Below, piece by piece: positions 45,500 to 54,990 of a stretch of DNA of 64,000 nt. The position numbers and the translations under genes were made by a program. The stretch covers positions 1,116,001 to 1,180,000 of the forward strand of contig NZ_SDHZ01000001.1 in the NCBI RefSeq assembly GCF_004118675.1, written 5' to 3'. Every line of letters begins with the position of its first letter. The stretch's first letter is position 1. This DNA comes from Filimonas effusa. Lineage in GTDB: Bacteria; Bacteroidota; Bacteroidia; Chitinophagales; Chitinophagaceae. The notes beneath the pieces are model-generated. The model saw only the letters and a program-made list of their open reading frames with translations, was not told the DNA's origin and ran no database searches.

Positions 45500-46063
45500 A
45501 TGAAGGACTCGGAAACCAGGACGCGTATCCTGCAAACGGCGAAACGTTTATTCTACGAACAGGGTTATAATAATACCGGCATCAACCAGGTTATTGATGA
45601 AGCAGGTATCGCCCGTGCCTCTCTCTATCATCATTTTTCCTCTAAACGCGACCTGCTGACGGCCTATCTCGAAGAAATGAGCGAACAGTTCGTCAAAGAA
45701 CTGAATGTCCACTTATCGCCATTAAAAGAACCCCGTAAAAGATTACTCGGCTTTTTCGACTACTGGATCGAAAAGCAATACAACACTTCATTTGGAGGTT
45801 GTCACGTCGTGAAGATCAGCGCCGAAGCCATTAAAGCAGACCAGGTCCTTTTTCAGCAGGCCGCCACACATAAAGAAAACCTGAAGCAGTTTATTGCAAC
45901 ACAGGTAAACCTGCTGCCGGCCAGGGAATCACAATCCTTGACTAAAGAACTGCTGACAGAAACACTGTTCCTGCTGCTGGAAGGCGCCATCGTTAACGCT
46001 ACCATCCAGCGAAACAACGAGCCGCTAAAACAAGCCCGTAAGATAGCTGCAAGATTGATTTAA
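45500..46063 (+). CDS. TetR/AcrR-family transcriptional regulator
   Basis: A 187-residue repressor-type regulator. The N-terminal helix-turn-helix is NTGINQVIDEAGIARASLYHHFSSKRDLLTAYLEE, and the rest is a ligand-binding domain with FGGCHVVKISAEA. Matching operators lie before its own start (45466) and in the 52-base gap before the FabF-like gene (46084), so it likely represses itself and that gene. The inducer is unknown; a reactive or fatty-acid-like small molecule is plausible from the regulated gene. Confidence 0.9.
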   Translation: MKDSETRTRILQTAKRLFYEQGYNNTGINQVIDEAGIARASLYHHFSSKRDLLTAYLEEMSEQFVKELNVHLSPLKEPRKRLLGFFDYWIEKQYNTSFGGCHVVKISAEAIKADQVLFQQAATHKENLKQFIATQVNLLPARESQSLTKELLTETLFLLLEGAIVNATIQRNNEPLKQARKIAARLI

Positions 46064-46083
46064 TTTTTTTGTCCAATAAATAG

Positions 46084-46097
46084 ACAGACTTGTCTGT
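46084..46097. promoter_or_regulatory. TetR-type operator upstream of the FabF-like gene
   Basis: Perfect dyad ACAGAC-TT-GTCTGT, the same half-sites as 45466-45479, 19 bases before the FabF-like ATG. Confidence 0.8.
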
Positions 46098-46115
46098 TCT
46101 GAAAATATAGGTAAT

Positions 46116-47354
46116 ATGAAAAGAGTAGTTATAACCGGCCTGGGCGCTTTAACGCCAATAGGGAATGACCTCAGCACTTTCTCCGCTGCATTGATGGCAG
46201 GCAAAAGCAGCGCTGCCACCATTACGCGTTTCGATGCATCCCTGTTCAGAACAAGGTTTGCCTGCGAACTGAAAGATTTTGATGTAACAGCTCATCTTAA
46301 CAAAGCGGATATCAAACGCACCGACCCCTTTACGCAATATGCACTGGTAGCGGCCGCAGAAGCCATTAAAGATTCAGGCTTCAAAGCCATTTCAATGGAC
46401 CCGTTCGATATAGGCGTTATCTGGGGTACAGGGCAAGGCGGCATGACAACCTTTGAAGAACAGGTTACCGAATATGCACAAGGCAACGGGCAGCCCCGTT
46501 TCAGCCCTTTCTTCGTTCCCCGCCTCATACCCAATATGGCATCAGGAATGATCTCCATCTGTCATGGTTTTATGGGTATCAACTACACCACCATATCGGC
46601 CTGCGCCACCTCCAATTCCGCCATTATGGATGCCTTTAATTATATCCGCTTGGGCAAGGCTACCATTATCGTAACCGGCGGATCCGAAGCGCCTGTCACG
46701 CCGGCATCTATAGGCGGCTTCTGCGCCATGAAAGCAATGTCCGCAAACAACGACAGCCCGGCAACCGCATCCCGTCCCTTCGACGCGGATAGAGATGGCT
46801 TTGTCATGGGAGAGGGAGCAGGCGCACTTGTATTGGAAGAATATGAACACGCGGTAAAAAGAGGAGCACATATCTATGCCGAAATAAAAGGCGCTTCCAT
46901 GACCGCCGATGCTTATCATACTACCGCTACACATCCGGAAGGTATTGGCGCAGCCAAAGCAATGGAACTTGCTTTAAAAGAAGCGCAGCTGAACATAGAT
47001 CAGGTCGACTATGTCAATATGCACGCCACCTCAACACCTGTTGGCGATCTTTCTGAGATCAGGGCATTACAAAGTGTAACCGGTAATAACAAAATGCCCC
47101 TGTTAAGTGCTACCAAATCAATGACCGGTCATTTACTGGGTGCAGCCGGCGCTATAGAAGCCATTGCCTGTATCATGGCTATAACACAACAACTGATACC
47201 GCCTACTATCAATACCCAACGGCTCGACCCCGCCATTCCCGCCGGCCTGCCGCTGGTCACAGGTGCAGCCCGGGAATATCCTGTTAAAGTTGCCATGAGC
47301 AACACCTTTGGTTTCGGAGGACATAACAGCATTGTAATCTTTGGTAAATTATGA
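46116..47354 (+). CDS. 3-oxoacyl-ACP synthase, FabF-like (KAS II)
   Basis: A 412-residue condensing enzyme. The active-site Cys163 is in TISACATSNSAI; His303 in NMHATSTPVGDL and Lys/His339 in TKSMTGHLLGAAGA complete the Cys-His-His triad; the end GFGGHNSIVIFG is typical. It elongates acyl-ACP with malonyl-ACP. Unlike the housekeeping fabF it has no acyl carrier protein gene beside it and its promoter carries a TetR operator, so it is probably an inducible second copy for modified fatty acids or a stress response. The usual HGTSTPxND is HATSTPVGD here. Confidence 0.9.
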   Translation: MKRVVITGLGALTPIGNDLSTFSAALMAGKSSAATITRFDASLFRTRFACELKDFDVTAHLNKADIKRTDPFTQYALVAAAEAIKDSGFKAISMDPFDIGVIWGTGQGGMTTFEEQVTEYAQGNGQPRFSPFFVPRLIPNMASGMISICHGFMGINYTTISACATSNSAIMDAFNYIRLGKATIIVTGGSEAPVTPASIGGFCAMKAMSANNDSPATASRPFDADRDGFVMGEGAGALVLEEYEHAVKRGAHIYAEIKGASMTADAYHTTATHPEGIGAAKAMELALKEAQLNIDQVDYVNMHATSTPVGDLSEIRALQSVTGNNKMPLLSATKSMTGHLLGAAGAIEAIACIMAITQQLIPPTINTQRLDPAIPAGLPLVTGAAREYPVKVAMSNTFGFGGHNSIVIFGKL

Positions 47355-47466
47355 TAGTACGATGCCACGGCTAAACTTTTTTGTTAAAGCTTAAATTAAC
47401 GATGAACGCCCTTGGCATTGTTTTTTATTCACCCGTATTTTAAATATTTACGCATTCTTTATATAA

Positions 47467-48645
47467 ATGGCTAAACGACTCCCTTTGATCATCCTGCTCT
47501 GGTTGGGCGCTGATCTTTATTTCTACCAGGCGATACAAACTGTTACTAGTTCAGGTGCATTTGTATGGCTTTATTGGCTCATAGACCTGCTGCTGATAGG
47601 TGGCATCGTGAGCGTTATCTTCGTAAAACGTGGTTCGGAACTACAACAGACATTGATCACCTGGCTCATGGGATTAATGTTACTAGCCCTTATTCCACGT
47701 TTATTCTCGGTGCCTGTGCTGCTGGCCGAAGACATCATCAGGCTGTTCCGCAGCTTCCCGCCAAGAGCGGTTTGGGCCAGTGAGCTAACACTGGGTATCG
47801 CCGCAGTGCTGTTCCTGACAGTGTTATTTGGCATCACACGTGGAAGGCATTTCTACCGGGTAAGACGCGAAACCATTTCTTTCCCCGATCTGCCCGAAGC
47901 ATTCGATGGGTTTACCATCACCCAGATAACGGATGTGCATTCAGGCAGCTTTACCAATGCAGCCGGTGTGCAGAAAGGTCTTGACCTCGTCAACGCACAG
48001 CATAGCGATGTTATTCTTTTCACCGGCGACCTTGTCAACCACCAGGCCTCTGAAATGGATAGATGGATTCCTGCTTTCTCCGGCCTGAAAGCGCCGATGG
48101 GTAAGTTCTCCGTACTCGGCAACCACGATTACGGTGATTATATTCAGTGGGAAACAACCGAAGCAAGAGACGCCAACCTGGCCCGCCTGAAACAAATTCA
48201 TGGAGAGATTGGCTTCCGCCTGCTGCTCGATGAAGCTGTTATACTTCAGAAAGGCGGCCAGTCTATTGTGCTGCTGGGCGTAGAAAACTGGGGCAAAGGC
48301 GGCTTCCATAAATACGGCGATCTGAAAAAAGCAACTGCAGGTGTACCCGATGACGCTTTTAAGATCCTCATGTCACACGACCCTTCTCATTGGGAAGGGG
48401 TAACACTCGGACATCATCAGCACATTCACCTTACGCTTTCAGGACATACACATGGTATGCAGTTTGGCGTTGAGCTTTTCGGCTTTAAGTGGAGCCCTAT
48501 CAAATATGTTTACAAACAATGGGCAGGCCTTTACCAGCAGGGAAGCCGCTTCTTATATGTCAACCGCGGCTTCGGCTTCCTGGGTCTCAAAGGCCGTATT
48601 GGCATGTGGCCCGAAGTAGCAGTGATAACATTGAAGCGTAAATAG
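47467..48645 (+). CDS. Membrane-anchored metallophosphoesterase
   Basis: A 392-residue protein. The first 125 residues hold three or four membrane helices; the rest is a calcineurin-like phosphoesterase with the metal motifs TQITDVHSG, ILFTGDLVNH, VLGNHDYGD, LMSHDP and LSGHTHGMQFG. This arrangement is that of the YkuE/YaeI-like group. Possible substrates are lipid-linked phosphates such as UDP-diacylglucosamine, but this is not shown. It is monocistronic and convergent with mscS. Confidence 0.9.
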   Translation: MAKRLPLIILLWLGADLYFYQAIQTVTSSGAFVWLYWLIDLLLIGGIVSVIFVKRGSELQQTLITWLMGLMLLALIPRLFSVPVLLAEDIIRLFRSFPPRAVWASELTLGIAAVLFLTVLFGITRGRHFYRVRRETISFPDLPEAFDGFTITQITDVHSGSFTNAAGVQKGLDLVNAQHSDVILFTGDLVNHQASEMDRWIPAFSGLKAPMGKFSVLGNHDYGDYIQWETTEARDANLARLKQIHGEIGFRLLLDEAVILQKGGQSIVLLGVENWGKGGFHKYGDLKKATAGVPDDAFKILMSHDPSHWEGVTLGHHQHIHLTLSGHTHGMQFGVELFGFKWSPIKYVYKQWAGLYQQGSRFLYVNRGFGFLGLKGRIGMWPEVAVITLKRK

Positions 48646-48675
48646 GAGACCACTTTGATGGTAGCCGCTGTTTAC

Positions 48676-49467
48676 TCACAACCCTGGCAGTTTTACTCCC
48701 TGCTGTTTAAGATGCTCGATGATCTCTTCCTGGAGCTTCAGGCGCACATCATGAAAGCCGTGTGCTTCTATCCAGGCATTGATGATCAGCTTATAACCAT
48801 CCGGCTCAATAACCGAAACTCCAATCCTCGGAGCCGGATCTTTTTTAACGGCTTCTGTTCTGCCAAGCAGGCTCCTGATAATGCCTTCCGCTTGCTGGAA
48901 ATCGACAGTAAAGGGAAACTTTAATTCTATATCCAGGCGGCGCTTGCCTTCTGCGCTAAGATTTATGATGAGCTCATTCGACAGTTTGCTGTTGGGTATG
49001 ATTACTGTCCTGTTATCGTAAGTGGTTAGGGTTGTATAAAACACCCGGATATCTGTTACCGTACCTTCCTGCCCCTGCGCAATGATATTGTCGCCCACCG
49101 TATAAGGTTTCATGATCAGTATCAATAGGCCACTCGTGAAATTCTGGAGCGTGCCGCTTAAAGCCAGGCCGGCTGCAACACCTAATGCACCTACCAGGGT
49201 GGCAAAAATAGTTAACGGGTAACCAGCTACCTGTATCACGAGTAGAATCAGTAATATTTGCAAAACGCCAAAAACCAGGCTTCTTAAAAACGGCTGTAAC
49301 GAAGGGTTAAGTGATTTGCGCTGCATACTGCCCGTCATCCTTTTCCGTATAATCCGTATCAGCCATTGACCGATCAGGAATACAACAATCGCCAGGATGA
49401 GTTTGGGACCGGTTATGATCAGCCAGTCGTAAAATTTATCCCAGAGCTTATCAACATCTATTTTCAT
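48676..49467 (-). CDS. MscS-family mechanosensitive channel
   Basis: A 263-residue small-conductance channel that opens under hypo-osmotic membrane tension. Three N-terminal helices, the pore helix GALGVAAGLALSGTLQNFTSGLLILIMKPYTVGD and the cytoplasmic beta domain with GTVTDIRVFYTTLTTYDNRTVIIPNSKL are all conserved. Length is close to E. coli MscS. It is monocistronic and lies back to back with gapA across 148 bases. Confidence 0.93.
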   Translation of the reverse strand: MKIDVDKLWDKFYDWLIITGPKLILAIVVFLIGQWLIRIIRKRMTGSMQRKSLNPSLQPFLRSLVFGVLQILLILLVIQVAGYPLTIFATLVGALGVAAGLALSGTLQNFTSGLLILIMKPYTVGDNIIAQGQEGTVTDIRVFYTTLTTYDNRTVIIPNSKLSNELIINLSAEGKRRLDIELKFPFTVDFQQAEGIIRSLLGRTEAVKKDPAPRIGVSVIEPDGYKLIINAWIEAHGFHDVRLKLQEEIIEHLKQQGVKLPGL

Positions 49468-49591
49468 AGGAATATTTTGACGTTTATAGGTAAAAAATTG
49501 TGCCAGTTAATACTATTAGCAGGGATTTATAGATTCTACAAATGGCAGCAATTGCCGGAATATTGTCATTTAAGACAACGGCAACGATAGG

Positions 49592-49599
49592 TAACTTTG
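49592..49599 (+). promoter_or_regulatory. -7 box of the gapA promoter
   Basis: TAACTTTG with an ATTTA-like upstream box about 20 bases before it. The short leader carries AAAGG near the gapA start. An ATG directly after the box would open a 7-codon frame overlapping the gapA start, probably by chance. Confidence 0.6.
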
Positions 49600-49615
49600 A
49601 TGAAAAATAAAGGTT

Positions 49616-50614
49616 ATGATTAAAGTTGCTATTAACGGATTTGGCCGGATCGGACGTCTGGCTTTCCGTGAAATGATAGGAAATGATCAGTTGGAGATTG
49701 TTGCTATTAACGATTTAAGCGCCCCTTCCATGTTAGCCTACCTGCTGAAATATGACTCCATCCAGGGACAATTCAAAAGGGATATCAGCCATAACGATCA
49801 GGCACTGATTGTCGACGGAAAAGAAATTAAAGTACTCGCCGAACGCGATCCCCGTAAACTTCCCTGGGCACACTACCAGGTAGATCTTGTCCTGGAATGT
49901 ACCGGCATTTTTGAATCAAGAGAAAAAGCTTCCGCACATCTGGAAGCAGGAGCAGGAAAGGTCATTATTTCCGCACCTTCAGACAAAGATGTAAAAACGA
50001 TTGTTTATAATGTTAATCACCAGCTGCTCGATAGTACCGACAACCTCATCAGCTGTGCCTCCTGTACCACAAACTGTTTGGCGCCGATGGCTAAAGTGCT
50101 GAACGATAACTTCGGGATTGTGGCAGGCCAGATGACCACTATTCATGCTTACACCAACTCCCAGCCGTTAATGGATACCCCGGATCCTAAATTGGGCTAT
50201 CGTAAGTCAAGAGCAGCGGCAGACAGCATTATTCCTTATACTACCGGCGCTGCAAAGGCTATCGGCCTGGTTGTTCCTGAATTAAACGGTAAACTCGACG
50301 GTTCATCACAACGGGTTCCAACGCATTCCGGATCACTTGTTGAATTGTTCACTATCCTTGAAAAAGAAGTAAGTGTAGAGGAGGTGCATGCAGCGATGCT
50401 GGCAGCTTCCAATGAATCATATGGTTATACCAGCGATCCTATTGTATCTGCCGATGTAATAGGTATGAACTACGGTTCACTTTTCGATGCTACGCAAACT
50501 AAAATAGTGACGGTAGGAGGTAAGCAGCTGGTAAAAACTGCATCCTGGTACGATAACGAAATGTCTTTTGTTTCCCAGATGGTACGCACCGCAGTTTACT
50601 TTGGCGCATTGTAA
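49616..50614 (+). CDS. gapA: Glyceraldehyde-3-phosphate dehydrogenase, type I
   Basis: A 332-residue glycolytic enzyme converting glyceraldehyde-3-phosphate to 1,3-bisphosphoglycerate. NAD-binding start [17 protein letters not shown], catalytic Cys150 in SCASCTTNC, then [28 protein letters not shown]-type segment ([14 protein letters not shown]) and [13 protein letters not shown]. Monocistronic, with its own promoter and a strong terminator. Bacteroidota often have more than one gap gene; which role this copy has is not visible. Confidence 0.96.
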   Translation: MIKVAINGFGRIGRLAFREMIGNDQLEIVAINDLSAPSMLAYLLKYDSIQGQFKRDISHNDQALIVDGKEIKVLAERDPRKLPWAHYQVDLVLECTGIFESREKASAHLEAGAGKVIISAPSDKDVKTIVYNVNHQLLDSTDNLISCASCTTNCLAPMAKVLNDNFGIVAGQMTTIHAYTNSQPLMDTPDPKLGYRKSRAAADSIIPYTTGAAKAIGLVVPELNGKLDGSSQRVPTHSGSLVELFTILEKEVSVEEVHAAMLAASNESYGYTSDPIVSADVIGMNYGSLFDATQTKIVTVGGKQLVKTASWYDNEMSFVSQMVRTAVYFGAL

Positions 50615-50710
50615 ATGTCCGCCGGAGCAACATCCGCTACCGCATGTTTCATGTAGTGGATGACTGCTTTCCTTCATCGGACCGCATTATTTAAAACTGG
50701 TTGACAGGCA

Positions 50711-50758
50711 GCCTGCAGGGTAAGCGCTAAGGATCCGCTTCCATTGCAGGCTTTTTTT
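50711..50758 (+). terminator. Terminator of gapA
   Basis: GCCTGCA (50711-50717) pairs with TGCAGGC (50745-50751), with inner pairing of AAGCG and CGCTT, followed by seven T. Confidence 0.88.
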
Positions 50759-50805
50759 CTGCAATCACGACATGGGTTGCCACAACCAATATACTGGCTT
50801 AGCTT

Positions 50806-51786
50806 TTATACAAGGGCGGAAGCAAAGCTTCTCCGGTATTCGCTTGGTGTAATTTTTAAATGGCGCAGGAACAATCTTCTCAAATTATCAGCACTGCCAA
50901 GGCCGCAATCGCTGGCAATGTCATCCATTGTCAGATGGGTTTCTTCCAGCTGTTGCCTGGCCGTTTCCAGCCTTACTTTCTCTACATATTTTGCAGGCGT
51001 AACACCTGTTTCTTTCAGGAATACACGCGCAAAGTTCCGCGGGCTCATAGCCGCCTGCCCGGCTAATGCTTCTACGCCAAGATCTTTATCCAGATGCATC
51101 ATGATCCATTCCTGGATCTCCTGGATGGGCTTATAGTCAACCGCCTGGTGCATCAGTATATTGCTGAATTGCGATTGATTGCCGGGGCGTTTAAGATATA
51201 ATACCAGCAACCGGGCTATTGCAACGGCTACATCCCTGCCAAAATCTTCTTCTACCAGGGCCAGTGATAAGTCTATGCCGGTAGAGATGCCTGCCGAAGT
51301 ATAAATATTACCATCCTTTACATAAATGGGATCTCTTTCTACTTTTACCTGTGGGTACAACTTTGCCATTTTATCATACACCTGCCAATGGGTAGTGGCC
51401 CTGCGTCCATTGAGCAAACCGGCTTCCGCCAGTATAAAAGCGCCGGCACATATGGAGCCGATACGCCGGATCTTGTTGGCGCGCTTCTTCAGCCATTCCA
51501 GCAGCTTAACAGGAATTTCAATCGTATAGGAACCTCGTCCCGCAATTAAAACAGTATCTACAGGGTAGTTGATGGATGACAGCCCACCCTCGCATACGAT
51601 AGGAAGTCCTGAGGACGTCGTTACGATGGAAGCGCCGTCAACAGACAATACATGAGCTGCATACGACTGTTTTATAGAAGGCATATCACTGCTGATATAA
51701 GCCGCTGTTCGTGTAAACACTTCAAGCGGACCGGCTACGTCCAGTATAGACGTCATTGGCGGAACGATGATCACAATATGTTTCAT
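50806..51786 (-). CDS. GlxA-family regulator (DJ-1/PfpI domain plus AraC HTH)
   Basis: A 326-residue transcription factor. Residues 1-180 are a DJ-1/PfpI-like domain with the Cys elbow IGSICAGAFILAEAGLLNGRRATTHW; residues 215-320 are an AraC-type DNA-binding domain, LDKDLGVEALAGQAAMSPRNFARVFLKETGVTPAKYVEKVRLE followed by the second helix-turn-helix. Members regulate amino acid, carnitine or stress genes. The inducer is unknown. It is 44 bases downstream of the antiporter gene on the same strand, which may give read-through. Confidence 0.92.
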   Translation of the reverse strand: MKHIVIIVPPMTSILDVAGPLEVFTRTAAYISSDMPSIKQSYAAHVLSVDGASIVTTSSGLPIVCEGGLSSINYPVDTVLIAGRGSYTIEIPVKLLEWLKKRANKIRRIGSICAGAFILAEAGLLNGRRATTHWQVYDKMAKLYPQVKVERDPIYVKDGNIYTSAGISTGIDLSLALVEEDFGRDVAVAIARLLVLYLKRPGNQSQFSNILMHQAVDYKPIQEIQEWIMMHLDKDLGVEALAGQAAMSPRNFARVFLKETGVTPAKYVEKVRLETARQQLEETHLTMDDIASDCGLGSADNLRRLFLRHLKITPSEYRRSFASALV

Positions 51787-51830
51787 ACAGTGGCATTTAA
51801 ACCTGGGATCTTACCCTTTGTTCACTTATC

Positions 51831-53123
51831 CTATACGCTGCTAAACGATTTAGTTTTGGGAACACGACCTCCATCTTTGGGCCTGGCAATTAAAGGCAGC
51901 AACAGGCCCTGGCCTACAATGGTGATCAGCACTACTACGGTGGTAATGTAGAGAATAGCGCTTTTCATGGGAAATACAGTTCCATCTTCCAGCCTGTTAG
52001 GTAAACCTATGGCAATGGCAAGGGAGATAATACCTCGCATGCCCGACCAGCTGATAACCATGCTATCCTGGAAACTAAGTAATATGGATTCCGGGATAGC
52101 TCTTCTCACAGGGGCATATTTTTGTTTTTCAAATGCTTTATGCAGCTTGCGCCTGTTGGCAAAAACACTGAGTGTGCGTAATAGTAAAGCCGTAATGGTT
52201 AAAAGAAGTCCGTACCCCGCATAAACCCAGAGCTGGCTGCTATCCAGTTCTCTTATCACAATAGGCAACTCCAGGCCAATCAAAATAAAGATCAGGCCAT
52301 TCAACAGGAAGCTGATCGTATCCCAGACGGTTTCGGACTGCATTTTTATTTTATCGGGAAACCTTTCCGCGCTTAAACGGGAAAGATTGAAACCCAACGT
52401 TACTACAGCAATAACACCAGAGCTATGAAAATGCTCCGCTACAAGATAAGTGACAAACGGAGCAAGTAATATCAGGCTTAGAACGGCAATAGCATTACTG
52501 CGTATGGCGCGAAGTACGATAGCCAGTATCCTGGCTATCACAAGACCAATGAGAAAGCCGCCGGCCAACAGTATCAGGAAGGCCAGCGAGGCCTTCCACA
52601 ACACAAATGCAGTACCCGATAGCGCTGCCAGGGCAAACCTGTAAGCCACCAGTGCCGATGCATCGTTAAGCAGGCTTTCACCTTCCAGTATCGTCGTCGT
52701 CGTCCTGGAAAGCTTCAGGCCTTTGGTAATACTAAGTGCAGCCACCGCATCCGTAGATGCCAGGATAGCACCAAGAATAAAAGCCAGCGGCCACGACATG
52801 CCCGGAATAAAGATATGTGCGATAACCGCAATGCCGGCTGTAGTAACAAATACCAGGCTGAAGGCTAATGACGAAATGATATATAGATTTTCCCTGAAAT
52901 CTTTCGCAGGTATCTTAAATGCGGCGTCATACAGCAGCGGCGGCAGAAACAGCAGGAAAATGATCTCTGAATCTATCTGTATCTCCGGCATCGAAGGCAG
53001 GAAGCCAATTGCTATGCCTGCAATGATAAGCACGATGGGGGCCGCTACTTTTATCCTTTCCGCCAGCGTGCTCAAGATGATGATCACGCTTAATATCACC
53101 AGTATAACTGCATAATTCTCCAT
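51831..53123 (-). CDS. Na+/H+ (CPA1) antiporter, NhaP type
   Basis: A 430-residue inner-membrane protein with about twelve helices. Family motifs: ILASTDAVAALSITKGLKLSRTTTTILEGESLLNDASALVAYRFA, with the ion-binding Asp pair in the LLNDA helix region, FLLNGLIFILIGLELP and SWSGMRGIISLAIAIGLP. It exchanges sodium or potassium for protons in pH and salt balance. The start at 53123 has GAGGAG about 15 bases upstream. The 53124-53303 gap is divergent with the next gene. Confidence 0.9.
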   Translation of the reverse strand: MENYAVILVILSVIIILSTLAERIKVAAPIVLIIAGIAIGFLPSMPEIQIDSEIIFLLFLPPLLYDAAFKIPAKDFRENLYIISSLAFSLVFVTTAGIAVIAHIFIPGMSWPLAFILGAILASTDAVAALSITKGLKLSRTTTTILEGESLLNDASALVAYRFALAALSGTAFVLWKASLAFLILLAGGFLIGLVIARILAIVLRAIRSNAIAVLSLILLAPFVTYLVAEHFHSSGVIAVVTLGFNLSRLSAERFPDKIKMQSETVWDTISFLLNGLIFILIGLELPIVIRELDSSQLWVYAGYGLLLTITALLLRTLSVFANRRKLHKAFEKQKYAPVRRAIPESILLSFQDSMVISWSGMRGIISLAIAIGLPNRLEDGTVFPMKSAILYITTVVVLITIVGQGLLLPLIARPKDGGRVPKTKSFSSV

Positions 53124-53303
53124 ACATCAATAGCTCCTCAGCCGGTTTTATAATATATAATGTATAAAAACAGGAATATACGCAAAAACCAACATTTTCA
53201 GATCACGCTGCTTTCATCTTGTTGTTATAGAGTCATTTTTTCAATAACACATATGCATAAACCTTTGATTATTGTTTATATTAGCATCACCAACCCAACC
53301 TTT

Positions 53304-53996
53304 ATGCTTTCAAATGAGATTACTCCTGCAAATGGCAGTCATAGAGATAATACACTTAGCACCTACCGGAAGTTCAACGACAAAGCATTGGCGGCAGAAT
53401 TGATCGAAATGTTGAAAAACAAAGGCATCATTTACGAACTGGAAGACAGTACGCAATTTTTCGATCCCAGCTATGCCTATAATGAAGCCACCATGGAAAT
53501 CAGGATACGATTGCAGCAGGAAGACTTTGACAAAGCCGATGAAATGCTGGCGGAGTATTACAAACCCATATTAGACAGCCTTGAAAAGGATTATCATCTT
53601 TATTCCTTTACCGACGAAGAATTGATGGATGTAGTCGCTAAACCCGATGAATGGGGCATAGTAGATCAGTTGCTTGCTCCCAGGATTCTGAAAGAAAGGG
53701 GAATAGAACTAACACAACAGGTCATTGGAATGTTGAAACGAAACCGGCTAAAAGACCTTGAAAAAACCGAAGAAGCTCCCAGGTACCTTATTCTGATCGG
53801 TTATACTTCATCCCTGTTGGGCGGATTATTAGGTATCATCATCGGCTGGCATCTTAGCTTCTTTAAGAAAACATTACCCGACGGAACCAGGCACTACGCC
53901 TATAGAACATCCGATCGCGATCATGGTACCCGTATGATCTTACTTTCTGCAATCGTGCTCATTAGTCTTACCATATGGCTTTACTGGGGAGAATAA
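53304..53996 (+). CDS. DUF2007-like protein with two C-terminal membrane helices
   Basis: About 230 residues from 53304; an upstream extension of 48 codons is rich in rare-looking hydrophobic residues and is not used. Residues 15-90 (YRKFNDKALAAELIEMLKNKGIIYELEDST and FDKADEMLAEYY) have the pattern of DUF2007-type small alpha/beta domains, here followed by a linker predicted helical and two helices, YLILIGYTSSLLGGLLGIIIGW and MILLSAIVLISLTIWLYW. Function unknown. Monocistronic. Confidence 0.6.
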   Translation: MLSNEITPANGSHRDNTLSTYRKFNDKALAAELIEMLKNKGIIYELEDSTQFFDPSYAYNEATMEIRIRLQQEDFDKADEMLAEYYKPILDSLEKDYHLYSFTDEELMDVVAKPDEWGIVDQLLAPRILKERGIELTQQVIGMLKRNRLKDLEKTEEAPRYLILIGYTSSLLGGLLGIIIGWHLSFFKKTLPDGTRHYAYRTSDRDHGTRMILLSAIVLISLTIWLYWGE

Positions 53997-54147
53997 CTAA
54001 AGACTGTACCCCCGATAAAATGCCCCTTATTTCTGCGTCCGGCTCACCCGTTACACGTTTCAAACGCTGGAAACTCGTCATCCTTGCTTCATTGGTCAGC
54101 GCCAGGTTATCAAAAAGTAAAGAGGCGTATTATTACTATTCATAAGT

Positions 54148-54711
54148 TTATCTGTTTGCTTTCTTCTGATGAGATGGTGAATTGGTATACGGCATTTTAA
54201 TTTCCAGGTCTGCCGGCTTATCTTTTGTCTGGTTTTTTTTACCAGCATAAGATACCATGATGGAAATTAATGCCCCTGCACCAAAATTGCAGATCACCGC
54301 ATTTATAAAGATCAGGAATAGCAAGCTGGAAGGGCGTTGGGTTTCTGCATTCGCCGGTGCGTTATTTAATATGCTGTCCGGAACTCTTGTCGAAAACAAA
54401 CCAGGAAAGAAAAAAAGCGTCATTACCAACGCACCTGTCACCGATAAAATAACGCCTGCAAGTGTGGTTAAATGACCTGCTATCAGCATCGAAACAGCCC
54501 TCCGTTTATCATAAGGACGATATAACAGCTTCATGTTGTAATAAAATATGACCAGGAAAAACAAGGCGTTGCCTATATACAGGTAATAACTGTTTTCATA
54601 CTTGTTGTTTTCAAGATAAAAGAACATAGGTATGCTGTAAAGCGCAGCTGCCAATAAGCCAAAAAGGCTGTATTCTGTTAAATGTCTTTTATTAAAAGTT
54701 GGTGTGTACAT
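54148..54711 (-). CDS. Four-helix membrane protein, function unknown
   Basis: A 187-residue protein with four hydrophobic segments (LFGLLAAALYSIPMFFYL, YLYIGNALFFLVIFYY, MLIAGHLTTLAGVILSVTG and LLFLIFINAVICNFGAGALI) and a charged C-terminal tail. The layout resembles DUF4199-type proteins of Bacteroidota, but I cannot confirm the family. It is convergent with the upstream gene. Regulation is not visible. Confidence 0.55.
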   Translation of the reverse strand: MYTPTFNKRHLTEYSLFGLLAAALYSIPMFFYLENNKYENSYYLYIGNALFFLVIFYYNMKLLYRPYDKRRAVSMLIAGHLTTLAGVILSVTGALVMTLFFFPGLFSTRVPDSILNNAPANAETQRPSSLLFLIFINAVICNFGAGALISIMVSYAGKKNQTKDKPADLEIKMPYTNSPSHQKKANR

Positions 54712-54947
54712 AAACTGGCTTTTTACTAAGCAGTAAAAAATTATACCCTCTTCTGCAGTGCAATGGAATAGTTTTAACTACGAAGTGTAATTGGACATTT
54801 ATTCCCCCCTTTTGGGTCTTAAATGCCATCTCCCTCACATTATCTGGTCTGGCAATCGGCAGGCAGAAACAGCAGGAAATTTAATTTTACACCTGCTATT
54901 AGAAGATTTTACCGGATTTCGCAGCGCCATCCTCATTTTCAACAAAT

Positions 54948-54990
54948 CATATCGGTTCATGTCGCTAACTTTGCAGCATGAACCGATATG
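54948..54990. promoter_or_regulatory. Perfect 14-bp inverted repeat spanning the nuclease start codon
   Basis: CATATCGGTTCATG (54948-54961) and CATGAACCGATATG (54977-54990) are exact reverse complements with a 15-base spacer that contains the TAnnTTTG box TAACTTTG (54966-54973). The ATG at 54978 is within the right arm. It may be an operator across the promoter or an RNA stem hiding the start. Confidence 0.8.

Noticed and set aside
49600-49623. Seven-codon upstream frame overlapping the gapA start
   Set aside because: It starts one base after the -7 box, so the transcript probably begins inside it; most likely chance.
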